Positions 46,799-56,468 are shown, numbered from the stretch's first letter. The stretch: 64,000 nt of DNA from JADHLJ01 sp038118725 (GCA_038118725.1 JAYOIK010000024.1:3318-67317), one strand, 5' to 3'. Numbers and translations: made by a program. The notes: generated from the sequence alone by a model not told the origin.

Positions 46799-47527
46799 AT
46801 GCCAGCCGAAATCGCCGATATCCTGAAAAGGGAAACCAGGGCCCTGGTGTTCGATCAGTACGGCACCGTGGTCGACATGCAGAAAGGTCTGGTCGAGGCG
46901 GTGACTCCGTTCCTCCGCGGGAAGGGATGGGACGGCAACCCGAACCAGTTCGTGACCTGGTGGCGGCGGACTCATTTCGAGGATTCCATGATCGATTCCC
47001 TGATCGATCGTGGGCACACCCCTTATCGTCAAATCGGCCATCGCGCGGTTAGCCAGGTGCTCGATCGCGCCGAGATCCCGCATACTCAAGCGGAAGTGGA
47101 GTGGCTGGTCGCCCAGATCGAGTCGTTGAAACCCTTTCCCGATGTGATTGCCGCGTTGGAGCGTCTGCGCCGACGCTACAAACTGGTCATTCTTTCGAAC
47201 GGTGATCGGGACATGCTACGGGCCGCCAAGCCGCATATCGGCTTCGATTTCGACCTCACCATATCGGTTCAGGAGTCCGGCGCCTTCAAGCCGGACAAAC
47301 GCACCTATGCCAAGGCCGAGGAGATTATCTCCGCCAGTTTCCCCGAGATCGAGCGCAGCGGGATGCTGTTCGTGGCCAATCACGCCTTTGACTGTATCGG
47401 CGCCAAGGCCTGGGGGATGCGGACGGTGTTCATCGATCGCCGCCGCCGCCCCTTCGGACAAAGCCCGCATCAGCCGGACATCATCGTCAAGGATTTCGCC
47501 GAACTGGCGGAGGTTTTGGCGCCATAA
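46799..47527 (+). CDS. HAD-superfamily hydrolase, haloacid dehalogenase type II-like
   Basis: A 242-residue HAD protein. The nucleophile motif is LVFDQYGTVVD (Asp near residue 20), motif II is LVILSNGDRDM, and the C-terminal MLFVANHAFDCIGAKAWG matches the dehalogenase type II branch. The ATG at 46799 has AGGAGG upstream; the frame is open earlier but overlaps the divergent M24 gene. It heads a five-gene rightward unit with M81 peptidase, LLM enzyme and CoA-transferase genes. Confidence 0.88.
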   Translation: MPAEIADILKRETRALVFDQYGTVVDMQKGLVEAVTPFLRGKGWDGNPNQFVTWWRRTHFEDSMIDSLIDRGHTPYRQIGHRAVSQVLDRAEIPHTQAEVEWLVAQIESLKPFPDVIAALERLRRRYKLVILSNGDRDMLRAAKPHIGFDFDLTISVQESGAFKPDKRTYAKAEEIISASFPEIERSGMLFVANHAFDCIGAKAWGMRTVFIDRRRRPFGQSPHQPDIIVKDFAELAEVLAP

Positions 47528-47603
47528 TAGACTTCCATTCCTAGGTTTTGGTGATCCGACCGCGCGCGAACTCACGCGCGCTTGCAACAAACCGGAGTCT
47601 CGC

Positions 47604-49082
47604 ATGCGCCTCCTCGTCGCGATGATGAAACACGAAACCAATACTTTTTCGCCAGTGCGCACCGATCTTGAGCGGTTCATGGCCTGGGGCGGTCATGTCG
47701 GCGAGGCCGCCTTCGCCGCCTATAAGGGCACGGGCATGCCGTTCGGCGCTTATCTGGACCTCGCCGAGGAAGCCGGGCACGAGGTGGTCACGCCGATCGC
47801 CGCGGAGGCAATGCCGTCCGGCAAGGTCGAGGCCGAGGCATACGGGTTCATGACCGGCAAGATTCTCGACGCGGTCCGAGACGGCGTCGACGCGGCGCTG
47901 CTGGACCTGCACGGAGCCATGGTTTCCGAGGTAACGGATGACGGCGAGGGGACCTTGCTGGAACGGATGCGGGAAATCGCGCCGGGTCTGCCGATCGCCG
48001 TGACCTATGATTTGCACACCAATCTGACCCAGAAGATGATCGACAATTGCACCTGTCTGATCGGCTACAAGACCTATCCGCATGTCGACATGCGGGCGGT
48101 CGGCGAGAAGATCGGTCGGGTGATGCTGGATCACCTCGCGGGCAAGAACAATCCGGTGATGGCTTGGGGCCACCCTCCCTTGCTGGCGCAAACCCTGCGC
48201 ATGGGACATGACGACGAGCCGATGAAAAGCCTGTTGGACCTTGCGCGCGAGGCGGAGGCCCAGCCTGGGATCCTCGCGGCCACCGTCTTCGGCGGTTTTC
48301 CTCTCGCGGATTTCCATGACGCCGGCGCCTCGGTTTGCGTTGTCGCCGATAATGACATGGCCTTGGCGGAAGAATGGCGGGACCGGCTGGTCGACGCGAT
48401 GTGGAAAAATCGTGAGGAATTCGTCTACCGGGGCGAGCCGCTGGAGGATGCGGTCACCCGAGCCAAGGCTTTGACCGAAGGCCCGGTTCTACTGTTGGAT
48501 CACGCCGACAACGTTGGCTCCGGCGGGACCCAGGATGTCATGGTGGTTATCGAGGAGGTTCTGCGGCAAGGCCTGAAGGATGTCGCGGTTGCCGCCGTCT
48601 ATGACCCGGACGCGGTCAAGACCATGCAAGAAGCCGGGATCGGCTCCACCGTCACCCTCCAACTGGGCGGCAAGACCGAGATGCCGTCCATCGACATGCG
48701 GGGAGAGCCACTGGAGGTTACCGGCACGGTGAAGACCTTGACCAATGGCGAGTGGATCGTGCGAGGGCCCATGTATACCGGGGTAAAGGTCTCCATGGGG
48801 CATTCGGCGGTTCTTGATACCGGCGATGTGGAGATTGTCATCACCTCCCAGCATCACGAGCCGTGGGATGTCGGCGTGTTCACCTCGGTCGGCATTCAGC
48901 CGGAGCACAAACGCTATCTGCTACTGAAGTCCCGGATTCACTATCGCGCTGGTTTCGGCGATCTCGGCAAGCACACGATTACCTGTGACGGCCATGGGGT
49001 GACGACGTCGGATAACACACTCCTGGACTTCCGGAAGGTACGACGACCGATCTATCCTTTGGACAACATCAACGAGCCTTGA
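47604..49082 (+). CDS. M81 family metallopeptidase (MlrC-like)
   Basis: A 492-residue protein of the MlrC family, zinc amidohydrolases first known from microcystin breakdown and widespread in small-amide catabolism. The N-terminal MMKHETNTFSPV, the LLDLHGAMVSE block and TYDLHTNLTQ (putative metal residues) are visible, as is DHADNVGSGGTQD in the second half. The ATG at 47604 has GGAG seven bases upstream. The gene lies 76 bases after the HAD gene and 31 before the LLM gene. Confidence 0.9.
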   Translation: MRLLVAMMKHETNTFSPVRTDLERFMAWGGHVGEAAFAAYKGTGMPFGAYLDLAEEAGHEVVTPIAAEAMPSGKVEAEAYGFMTGKILDAVRDGVDAALLDLHGAMVSEVTDDGEGTLLERMREIAPGLPIAVTYDLHTNLTQKMIDNCTCLIGYKTYPHVDMRAVGEKIGRVMLDHLAGKNNPVMAWGHPPLLAQTLRMGHDDEPMKSLLDLAREAEAQPGILAATVFGGFPLADFHDAGASVCVVADNDMALAEEWRDRLVDAMWKNREEFVYRGEPLEDAVTRAKALTEGPVLLLDHADNVGSGGTQDVMVVIEEVLRQGLKDVAVAAVYDPDAVKTMQEAGIGSTVTLQLGGKTEMPSIDMRGEPLEVTGTVKTLTNGEWIVRGPMYTGVKVSMGHSAVLDTGDVEIVITSQHHEPWDVGVFTSVGIQPEHKRYLLLKSRIHYRAGFGDLGKHTITCDGHGVTTSDNTLLDFRKVRRPIYPLDNINEP

Positions 49083-49113
49083 TGGGATCACCGTAAGAGA
49101 GGCGTGACTTTCC

Positions 49114-50109
49114 ATGGCACCAATCGGCATAGCCATATCCAGGGGCGCGATCGCATCGGACATCGTCGACTGCGTGAAGCTCGCGGAATCCCTGGGTTAT
49201 GAATCGGCCTGGGTGGCCGAGGGCCACGGCGGTGATCAGTTCTCGATCCTGTCCGCCTGCGCCGTCACCACCTCGACCATCAAGCTCGGGACCGCGATCA
49301 GCAGCGTTTTTGTGCGTTCGGCACCGACCATCGCCATGGCGGCGGCCACTGTCGATGATCTGTCGGGCGGTCGATTCATCCTCGGCTTGGGGTCTAGTCA
49401 TAAAGTGCAAGTCGTGCCCGAGCATGGCGTCACCTATGAGAAACCCATCCAACGGCTGCGCGAGACGGTCGAGGTCGTGCGCGCGCTCCTGGCCGACGGT
49501 GTGGTCAGCTATCGAGGCGAGACGATCACGATCGAAAATTTCGACTTTTGGTTCAAGCCAGGTCGAACCGCGATCCCGATCTACGTGGCCGGATTGTTTC
49601 CAAAAATGACCCAGATCTGTGGGGAGATCGCCGACGGTATCATCCTGACCCGCAGCACCCTCAAGACAGCCGCCGAGATTCGCCACAATCTTTCAATCGG
49701 CGCGGCGCGGGTCGGTCGCGACCCGGCGGATATTAGATTGACCTCGCTGCTGCCGACCGCCGTCGCGGATACCAGGGCCGAGGCCATGGACTTAATGCGA
49801 CCGGGCCTGGCGTTCTACGTCGGGTTTTTCCCACGCTACAACAAGCTGATCGCCAGTCACGGCTTCGAGGAGGAGGCCGCCGCGGTCGCCGACGCTTTCG
49901 CGAAAGGCGACATGGAGGGCGCGAACCGGGCCGTGTCCGATGCCATGATCGACGCCACAAGCGTCGCCGGCACCCCGGAGGAGTGCCGCGAGCGGATCGC
50001 CGCTTACAGAGAGTCCGGTATCGAACTTCCCATCATCAGCCTCTTCAGCCGCGGCGGCGACGCCAAGGCCCATTTCGAGGCGGCTATTCGTGCTTGCGCA
50101 GGAGCTTAG
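49114..50109 (+). CDS. LLM-class flavin-dependent oxidoreductase
   Basis: A 331-residue TIM-barrel enzyme of the luciferase-like monooxygenase class, using FMN or F420. The N-terminal MAPIGIAISRGAIASDIVDC, AVTTSTIKLGTAISSV and DDLSGGRFILGLGSS are class signatures. It is five bases from the CoA-transferase A start, so it shares an operon. Its small-molecule substrate is unknown; context suggests a ring or amide oxidation step. Confidence 0.88.
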   Translation: MAPIGIAISRGAIASDIVDCVKLAESLGYESAWVAEGHGGDQFSILSACAVTTSTIKLGTAISSVFVRSAPTIAMAAATVDDLSGGRFILGLGSSHKVQVVPEHGVTYEKPIQRLRETVEVVRALLADGVVSYRGETITIENFDFWFKPGRTAIPIYVAGLFPKMTQICGEIADGIILTRSTLKTAAEIRHNLSIGAARVGRDPADIRLTSLLPTAVADTRAEAMDLMRPGLAFYVGFFPRYNKLIASHGFEEEAAAVADAFAKGDMEGANRAVSDAMIDATSVAGTPEECRERIAAYRESGIELPIISLFSRGGDAKAHFEAAIRACAGA

Positions 50110-50114
50110 AAAAC

Positions 50115-50792
50115 ATGGCAATCGATAAACGCGCGGCATCCGCCGCCGAGGGGATCGGGGCGGTCAAGGATGGCGCGGTCGTGATGTTCTCGGGCTTCGG
50201 CGGCGCCGGGTTCGCGAATATTCTGCAGGATGCGCTGCTTGAGATCGGGCCGAGGGAGATCACCCTGGTCGCGAATTCGGCGACCCATCCGTTTTCGCAT
50301 ACCCATAAGCTGATCGAGGCCGGTTTGGTCGCCAAGGTGATCGTCACGGCCGCGCGTGGCCGGGGACGCGAACTTTCGCCTTTCGAGGAATTGTGGCGCG
50401 ACGGCAAGATCGAACTGGAATGTGTGCCCCAGGGAAGCTTTTCCGAGCGTATTCGCGCCGGCGGGGCCGGCATTCCGGCCTTTTTTACCCCGACCGGTTA
50501 TGGCACCGATCTCTGCGAGGGCAAGGAAGTACGGGAGTTCAACGGGCGCAAGCATGTCCTGGAAACCGCGATCGTCGGAGACCTGGCCTTGATCCGTGGC
50601 GACCGGGCGGACCGGTACGGCAATGTCAGCTTTCGCTACACCCAGATGAATTTCGGCCATGCCATGGCGACGGCCTGCGCGCACACGGTGGCCGAGGTCC
50701 GCGAGGCCATGGAGGACGCGATGCCGCAAGCCGAAGTCCAATTGCCCGGGGTCTATGTGAACAGTGTCGTGGCGGTGGGAGGCGAGCCATGA
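50115..50792 (+). CDS. CoA transferase subunit A
   Basis: A 225-residue alpha subunit of a class I 3-oxoacid-type CoA transferase. The N-terminal VKDGAVVMFSGFGGAGFANIL and the ATHPFSHTHKLIEAG region are family features. The ATG at 50115 follows GGAG by ten bases. Its stop overlaps the subunit B start (ATGA), a coupling typical of such pairs. It would pass CoA to a carboxylic-acid product of the upstream enzymes. Confidence 0.92.
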   Translation: MAIDKRAASAAEGIGAVKDGAVVMFSGFGGAGFANILQDALLEIGPREITLVANSATHPFSHTHKLIEAGLVAKVIVTAARGRGRELSPFEELWRDGKIELECVPQGSFSERIRAGGAGIPAFFTPTGYGTDLCEGKEVREFNGRKHVLETAIVGDLALIRGDRADRYGNVSFRYTQMNFGHAMATACAHTVAEVREAMEDAMPQAEVQLPGVYVNSVVAVGGEP

Positions 50793-51469
50793 GCGCGCTC
50801 GACAGGAACCAAATGGCCTGGCGGGCGGCCCAGGACCTCCCCGATGGTGGAGTCGTCAATCTCGGCCTCGGCATGCCGGTCCTGGTTTCCAATTACATGC
50901 CGGCGGATCGCGATATCTTCCTACAGTCGGAAAACGGAATCTTGGGTGTCGGTCCCGAGGCCGAGGAGGGACACGAGGACCGAAATCTGGTGGATGCGGG
51001 TAGCCGGCGAATTACCTTGCGCGAAGGCGCGTCGATCGTGGATTCCGCCAGTTCCTTCGCGATGATCCGCGGCGGCCATATCGATGTGACGATTCTTGGC
51101 GCCTTCGAGGTGGCGATGAATGGAGATTTGGCCAACTGGGATTCCCGCGTGCCCGACAAGGGACCGCTTGTCGGCGGTGCCATGGATCTCGCGGCGGGCG
51201 CGAAGTCGACCTGGGCTCTCATGCAATACAATACCAGGGATGGCGGCCCGAGATTGCTGGAGGCTTGCGGCCTGCCTTTGACGGCGCCGAACTGTGTTGA
51301 CTGGATCTACACCGATATCGCCGTTGTCCAGGTGACCGATCAGGGGTTTGTGGCGACCGAGCTTCTAGCGGAGATTAGCGCCGAGGAACTGCGCGGACGG
51401 ACCGGCGCGCCGATAGGCGTGAGTGATGCGTGCAAGCCACTTGTCGCGCCGGATTTGGCAAACGGTTGA
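50789..51469 (+). CDS. CoA transferase subunit B
   Basis: A 226-residue beta subunit. The active-site glutamate lies in the conserved QSENGILGVGP motif near residue 48, and LGLGMPVLVSNY and AMDLAAGAKSTW are typical. It ends the five-gene rightward unit and converges on the 2-oxoglutarate-oxygenase gene with a 13-base gap. The 3-oxoadipate/succinate/acetoacetate choice cannot be made from the sequence alone. Confidence 0.92.
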   Translation: MSALDRNQMAWRAAQDLPDGGVVNLGLGMPVLVSNYMPADRDIFLQSENGILGVGPEAEEGHEDRNLVDAGSRRITLREGASIVDSASSFAMIRGGHIDVTILGAFEVAMNGDLANWDSRVPDKGPLVGGAMDLAAGAKSTWALMQYNTRDGGPRLLEACGLPLTAPNCVDWIYTDIAVVQVTDQGFVATELLAEISAEELRGRTGAPIGVSDACKPLVAPDLANG

Positions 51470-51482
51470 AGTAGTCCAAAAC

Positions 51483-52172
51483 CTATCGGTACCAGAAGGA
51501 ATAGTTGCATCGCCGCCAATCGCGGCCGGCTTCGGTGAATTGTTCCACGGCGTGAAGGTATCGCGTCCCGGGTTGGAAAATGATCAAGCGATTGGCGATT
51601 GGCTCGATCGTTCGAATGATTTCTCCGTCCAAATGAAGTTCGAAGCGTCCACCGAGGGACGGTGTCCAATCGGTGGACATGTAAAGGACGCAACATAGCT
51701 TGCGACCAACCACGGCGTCGGAATGGGGCTTGAGGAAATGTTCCACTCCAAGGATCTTCGCGTTGATATTCTCCACGGCATCGATCGGCGCTTTGACGCA
51801 GGCGGAGAAGAACCGCTTGGCCGGGCCGCCGAGAAAGCGCCTGAACAATAGATCCCGCAGCACGCTCCGCCGCATCTCCATGCCGGTCGCCGGACCCTCC
51901 AATTGAAGGTGGGTTAGGAACTGGTTGTCGGACCCGACCGCCTCGAACTCCGCCGCCGAGACATGGAGGCGATAACCTTTCCTTTTGTACTTCTGCTCAA
52001 AAGCGCCATCGCCATAAAACAACTTGGTCAATGTTTCGAATTGCTCGGGCGCGAGGAACCCATCGAGAACCGTGGTTTTCTCGGGAGTTTCCAGCAACTC
52101 GGCGGATATATGCTCAAGCTCCGCCACCTTGAGATGGTGTGGTTGAATCCAGTTTTCCAGGTCTTCAAGCAT
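51483..52172 (-). CDS. 2-oxoglutarate/Fe(II)-dependent oxygenase (prolyl-4-hydroxylase-like)
   Basis: A 229-residue double-stranded beta-helix oxygenase. The iron ligands are His and Asp in FLKPHSDAVVG and a distal His in YLHAVEQF; Arg in DWRRCNYSFWY likely binds 2-oxoglutarate. A helical N-terminal part (about 90 residues) precedes the core. It is the third gene of a leftward unit with a metallo-beta-lactamase-fold hydrolase and an aminotransferase (35- and 34-base gaps). Substrate unknown. Confidence 0.82.
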   Translation of the reverse strand: MLEDLENWIQPHHLKVAELEHISAELLETPEKTTVLDGFLAPEQFETLTKLFYGDGAFEQKYKRKGYRLHVSAAEFEAVGSDNQFLTHLQLEGPATGMEMRRSVLRDLLFRRFLGGPAKRFFSACVKAPIDAVENINAKILGVEHFLKPHSDAVVGRKLCCVLYMSTDWTPSLGGRFELHLDGEIIRTIEPIANRLIIFQPGTRYLHAVEQFTEAGRDWRRCNYSFWYR

Positions 52173-52207
52173 GCGGTACGTGTCCGGGTGCTATCGATTC
52201 CGCGGCG

Positions 52208-53134
52208 TCAGTCCGCCGTTTTGAAAGCCTGATCCCAAGCCTCGGGCACCAGGGCATAGCCATTGCCTTGTCGCTTGAGCCAGGAAAACGCCGGAAAATG
52301 CAAATGCAGTCCGGCGACCAGCAGACGCTCCGACGCCGCCATGTCGAAAATCCGGCGCCGGGTGGCGACGGCGTCGGCGGGATCAATGTCATAGGTGACG
52401 CCGGTCTCGGGAAGTGCCACTTGCACCTCGGGGACATGCACCGTGTCACCCCAGATCAGAAGCGACTCATTGCCAGAGGTGATCAGAAACGAGCTGTGGC
52501 CCGGTGTGTGGCCGGGGCAATCGATCGCGTGAATGCCTGGCGCGACCTCGCCGGCGGTGAAAGTCCGGGTCTGTCCAAGATAGGGCGTTACCTGCTCCCG
52601 CGCGCAGCCGAAGAACCGTTCATGCATCGGGTTGCCGGCGATCGCGGCGAAGTTGTCCTCGTCCATCCAATGGCCGAGCTCCTTTTCGTGCACCACGAGT
52701 TCGGCGTTCGGAAACAAGAGGTCCTTGGTTCCGGGATCAAGCAACCCACCGGCATGGTCGGGATGCATATGGGTTAGCAGAACCGCCCCGATATCCTTGG
52801 AGTCGATTCCGGCCGCCGCCAGATTCTTCTGCTGCTGGCCGGCGGTATCGAAAAGATAGGTGCCGGAACCCGCGTCGATCACCACGGCGGGACGGCCCGG
52901 CGCCCGCACCACGAAGGTGTTGACCGAAGTCCGCCGCCCGGGCAATGGGCGAAACGCATCGTCCAACAGCCGCTCGGCGTCACTTCGGTCGACATTGATC
53001 AGCACATCGAGATTGCCGTCGAGATAGCCGTCGCTGATCGCGCTGACCACCATGTCGCCGATACGCCGGTGATAGACACCGGGGATCTGAGCGTCCGGCG
53101 TCGGTAGCGCCGACGTGGAATTGGAAGTCGTCAT
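52208..53134 (-). CDS. MBL-fold metallo-hydrolase
   Basis: A 308-residue metallo-beta-lactamase-fold enzyme. The zinc motif HMHPDHAGG, the later His in CPGHTPGHSS and Asp in IWGDTVHVPE mark an intact two-metal site. The layout fits the AttM/quorum-quenching lactonase-like group, which also covers many other lactone or thioester hydrolases. It lies between the aminotransferase and the oxygenase genes. Confidence 0.88.
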   Translation of the reverse strand: MTTSNSTSALPTPDAQIPGVYHRRIGDMVVSAISDGYLDGNLDVLINVDRSDAERLLDDAFRPLPGRRTSVNTFVVRAPGRPAVVIDAGSGTYLFDTAGQQQKNLAAAGIDSKDIGAVLLTHMHPDHAGGLLDPGTKDLLFPNAELVVHEKELGHWMDEDNFAAIAGNPMHERFFGCAREQVTPYLGQTRTFTAGEVAPGIHAIDCPGHTPGHSSFLITSGNESLLIWGDTVHVPEVQVALPETGVTYDIDPADAVATRRRIFDMAASERLLVAGLHLHFPAFSWLKRQGNGYALVPEAWDQAFKTAD

Positions 53135-53168
53135 GGGTCGGCTCCTCTTGTTAACGCGCGCCGCGATC

Positions 53169-54299
53169 TTAACGTCCGGCGAGGATGTCGCCTACCAGAT
53201 CGTTCATGCGAGCGAGGCCGGCGCGTAGGTAGTCTTCAGGCAGAGCCGAACTGACACGGAGGTGATGATCGACGCCGAAACAGTCGCCGGGAATCACGAA
53301 GACGCTCTTCTCCGACCGAAGTCGATGCACCAGTTCCGTCGACCCGATCGGCAGATCGTAACGCACGAAGGACAACGCCGACGCCATCGGCGGGACCACC
53401 GAGAACACGCCGGGATGAACCGCCAGCATTTCTTCCAGGGTCGAGAACCCATCGCGGATCAATCGACGGGTACGGTGAATCAATTGGCTTCTGACATCCG
53501 GGCGCAACGCGATCTCCGCGAGGTGATTGCCGAGCATGGTTGTGCTGATCGTGGTGAATTCGTGGCGTCGCCAAAGATCTTGAATGACCGCTTCGGGCGC
53601 GACCACCCAGCCCAGGCGTAGCCCGGGAAGTCCGTACGCCTTGCTCATGCCGTTGACCGCGATGACCTTGTCGTATCGGCCCTGGAAGCTCGGGGTTTGG
53701 TCATTGCGTTCGCGCTCGGCCCCGGCATAGACCTCGTCGGCGATAAGCCAAGCGCCGACCTGATCCGCGACGGTGACAATCGCGTCCATCTCGCTCTCGT
53801 CCAGGATCTTGCCACTCGGATTGTTCGGATTGACCACCGCGATCACCTTGGTGTCCGGGGTTACCGCGGCCTTCAGGGAATCGATATCCAGGGCCCAGCC
53901 CCGTGCCTCGTCGAGGGTAAACTCCCGAATCACCGCGCCACGATTTCGGGCCGCGCCCTCGACCTGCATGTAAGTCGGGCGCATGACCGCGAGTTCGTCG
54001 CCGGGCCCGAGAAGGGTATTCGCGAGCAGATAATTGGCTTCCGACGCGCCGACCGTGACCAGCACCTGGTCTGGCGTGGCGTCCTTGTAGAGCGTTGCGA
54101 TCCGTTCGCGCAGCTCTAGGTTCCCATTGACTTCCGGATAGTTCAGCGGCGTGTCCAACAGCTTTTCCGGATCCTCTCCGGCCATTTCCAGCAATTCCCT
54201 CAGAACCACCGGATGCACGCCGCTCTCGGAGAAATTGTAGTCGACGGTTTGTTCCCAGTCGGAAAGCCACTGTTCCAACGCGAAAGGAGCGAATTCCAT
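53169..54299 (-). CDS. PLP-dependent aminotransferase class I/II
   Basis: A 376-residue fold-type I aminotransferase. The PLP lysine is in AVNGMSKAYGLPG (about residue 220), with VVNPNNPSG and LIADEVYAG upstream and RLRLGW-type arginine context. The ATG at 54299 (MEFAPFALEQ) has GGAAGG at a suitable distance; upstream in-frame starts do not. First gene of a leftward three-gene unit. The amino-acid substrate is unknown; relatives include tyrosine/aspartate-type and C-S-lyase-like enzymes. Confidence 0.87.
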   Translation of the reverse strand: MEFAPFALEQWLSDWEQTVDYNFSESGVHPVVLRELLEMAGEDPEKLLDTPLNYPEVNGNLELRERIATLYKDATPDQVLVTVGASEANYLLANTLLGPGDELAVMRPTYMQVEGAARNRGAVIREFTLDEARGWALDIDSLKAAVTPDTKVIAVVNPNNPSGKILDESEMDAIVTVADQVGAWLIADEVYAGAERERNDQTPSFQGRYDKVIAVNGMSKAYGLPGLRLGWVVAPEAVIQDLWRRHEFTTISTTMLGNHLAEIALRPDVRSQLIHRTRRLIRDGFSTLEEMLAVHPGVFSVVPPMASALSFVRYDLPIGSTELVHRLRSEKSVFVIPGDCFGVDHHLRVSSALPEDYLRAGLARMNDLVGDILAGR

Positions 54300-54571
54300 C
54301 CCTGGACCTTCCATAACCAATGTGAGGGCGGTGTAGGCGTGTCGCCAAGCAAGACCACAAAGAGAGGATTTGCAAGATGAAAGAACAGGTGCGAGCATTG
54401 GAGGAAGCAGGGTTCAGCCGAACCCAGACCGACGCCTTGGGTGGCGTGCTTGGGTCCGAGAGGGGTTTCATGCGTTGGGGCCTCGGTGTCTCGGTCGCGC
54501 GTTCCCTTGCCATGTCGACCAAATTGCCGATCCGAGCCCGGTCTCGGACGGGATTATCGTTGAGGAAACTT

Positions 54572-55711
54572 ATGCCAACCCATGATCTCATTCTCGCGGG
54601 TGGACGTGTCATTGACCCGTCCCAAGACATCGACACCGTCGCCGATGTCGCCTTTTCCGACGGCAAGGTCGCGGCGATCGGCGCGAATCTGCCGCGCGAC
54701 GGCGCCGATGTCCGGGATGTGTCCGGCAAACTGGTGACGCCGGGTCTTATCGATCTGCACACACATGTCTATTGGGGTGGCACCTCGATCGGCGTCGATC
54801 CGACCGACTACGCGAAAAGATGCGGCACCACGACGATGATCGACGCGGGCACCGCGGGCGCCGGCAATTTCGCCGGATTTCGTAAACACGTCATTGAACC
54901 CTGTGACGCTCGGATCCTGGCCTATCTGAACGTGTCCTTCGCCGGCATTTTCGCCTTCAGCGATACGGTCATGGTGGGCGAATCAGAAGACGTTCGGATG
55001 TTGCATCCGAGGGCCTGTCTACATGTCGCGAACCTGAACAAGGATCTTCTCGTCGGCATAAAAGTCCGCGTCGGCGCGCGCGCCAGCGGTTCCATGGGAT
55101 ACCAGCCGTTGGATATCGCCATCGAGGTGGCCGAGGAGGCGGGGCTTCCGGTCATGTGCCATCTGGACTGGCCGCCGCCCAGCCGCCACGACGTGGTAAG
55201 CCGCTTGCGTTCGGGCGACGTGCTGACCCATTGCTTCAGGCCCTTTCCGGCGGCGCCGGCGCGGGGTGACGGTCGTATCCGCGAGGAAATTCTCGAGGCC
55301 CGCGAACGTGGTGTCATCTTCGATATCGGGCACGGCATGGGCTCTTTCGGGTTTGATACCGCCGCCGCGATGCTGGATGCCGGCTTCCTTCCCGACGCGA
55401 TCTCCAGCGATGTTCATTCGCTCAGCATTCATGGCCCGGCCTATGATCAGCTCGTGACCCTGTCGAAGTTCCTGCTCCTTGGCATGGACTTGAAGGACAT
55501 CATCGCGGCGAGCACAACCGGCCCCGCGCGCGCGATCCGCCGTCCTGATCTCGGGACCCTCGCGCCTGGTTCGATTGGCGACGCGACGATCATGGAGCTC
55601 GTGGATGGGCCGGTGGCATTCAAGGATTCGCTCGGCGCGACTAAAACCGGGGACAAGAGCCTTGGCCTGTCCGGGGTTGTCATCAACGGCGCTTGGTGGC
55701 ACGGCGCGTGA
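54572..55711 (+). CDS. Amidohydrolase/deacetylase family metallohydrolase
   Basis: A 379-residue amidohydrolase-superfamily enzyme. The first metal motif is LIDLHTHVYWGG near residue 60, CHLDWPPP and LTHCFRPF carry later histidines, and SSDVHSLSIHG the final Asp. This pattern fits the deacetylase or dihydroorotase-like branch. The ATG at 54572 follows GAGGA by six bases. The frame stays open upstream to an ATG at 54377 with its own ribosome site, giving a 65-residue extension discussed as a finding. Its stop abuts the convergent SDR stop. Confidence 0.85.
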   Translation: MPTHDLILAGGRVIDPSQDIDTVADVAFSDGKVAAIGANLPRDGADVRDVSGKLVTPGLIDLHTHVYWGGTSIGVDPTDYAKRCGTTTMIDAGTAGAGNFAGFRKHVIEPCDARILAYLNVSFAGIFAFSDTVMVGESEDVRMLHPRACLHVANLNKDLLVGIKVRVGARASGSMGYQPLDIAIEVAEEAGLPVMCHLDWPPPSRHDVVSRLRSGDVLTHCFRPFPAAPARGDGRIREEILEARERGVIFDIGHGMGSFGFDTAAAMLDAGFLPDAISSDVHSLSIHGPAYDQLVTLSKFLLLGMDLKDIIAASTTGPARAIRRPDLGTLAPGSIGDATIMELVDGPVAFKDSLGATKTGDKSLGLSGVVINGAWWHGA

Positions 55712-56455
55712 TCAAGTCTCGCCACGGTGGAAGTCAATTCCGCCGATAACCTGATAGGTCGGTAAAATCTCCATCAGGGTCACGTCCACATGCTCGGGCG
55801 CGCCGACGCAATAGGCGATGGCGTCGGCGATGTCCTCGGGTCGGAGCGACTCGTATCCGTCGTAGAGCAGGCTTTTCGTGGCCTCGTGGTCGCCGGAAAA
55901 CTGCTGAGCGTGAAAATAGGTTTCGACCCGCGCCGGCGCGATCTCCGTCACCCTTACCCGCCTGCCGAAGAGTTCGATGCGCAAGTTCTGGGTCATCGCC
56001 CGAAGCGCCATCTTCGAGGCGGAATAGGCGATCTGACCCGGTAGGGGGTGCAGCGCGGCGATCGAGGTGATGTTGACGATGTGGCCTCGATCACGCTCCC
56101 GCATGCCCGGAACCACGGCCCGGAGCAGCGTCGCCACCGCTTCCACATTGACGTCGAGAATGCGCCGCAGCAGCGCCGGATCGGCTTCGTGGATGGGACC
56201 GTCGGGGCCGGCTGTGCCCGCGTTGTTCACCAGAACATCCACCGGCAGATTGGAGAACGTCGTTTCGACCGCCGCCGCGTCCGTCACGTCCATGGCATGT
56301 GGGATACAGCCGGTTTCCGATGCCAATGCGTCCAACGCGTCCTTGGAGCGGGCGACCGCGTGGACTTCCATCCCCATTTCGCGGAACCTGCGTACTGTTT
56401 CGGCGCCGATGCCCCGGCCCGCGCCGGTGACCAGGGCGGTCTTGTAATGTGTCAT
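55712..56455 (-). CDS. Short-chain dehydrogenase/reductase
   Basis: A 247-residue SDR. TGAGRGIG binds the nucleotide, NNAGT follows, and the catalytic set is Ser in NITSIAALH and YSASK. It resembles the YdfG/3-hydroxy-acid-dehydrogenase branch in length and in MDVTDAAAV. It is the last gene of the unit carboxyltransferase, YrdC-fold protein, SDR, with a 13-base gap to its neighbour. Confidence 0.9.
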   Translation of the reverse strand: MTHYKTALVTGAGRGIGAETVRRFREMGMEVHAVARSKDALDALASETGCIPHAMDVTDAAAVETTFSNLPVDVLVNNAGTAGPDGPIHEADPALLRRILDVNVEAVATLLRAVVPGMRERDRGHIVNITSIAALHPLPGQIAYSASKMALRAMTQNLRIELFGRRVRVTEIAPARVETYFHAQQFSGDHEATKSLLYDGYESLRPEDIADAIAYCVGAPEHVDVTLMEILPTYQVIGGIDFHRGET

Positions 56456-56468
56456 GGGTCAAACGTCC

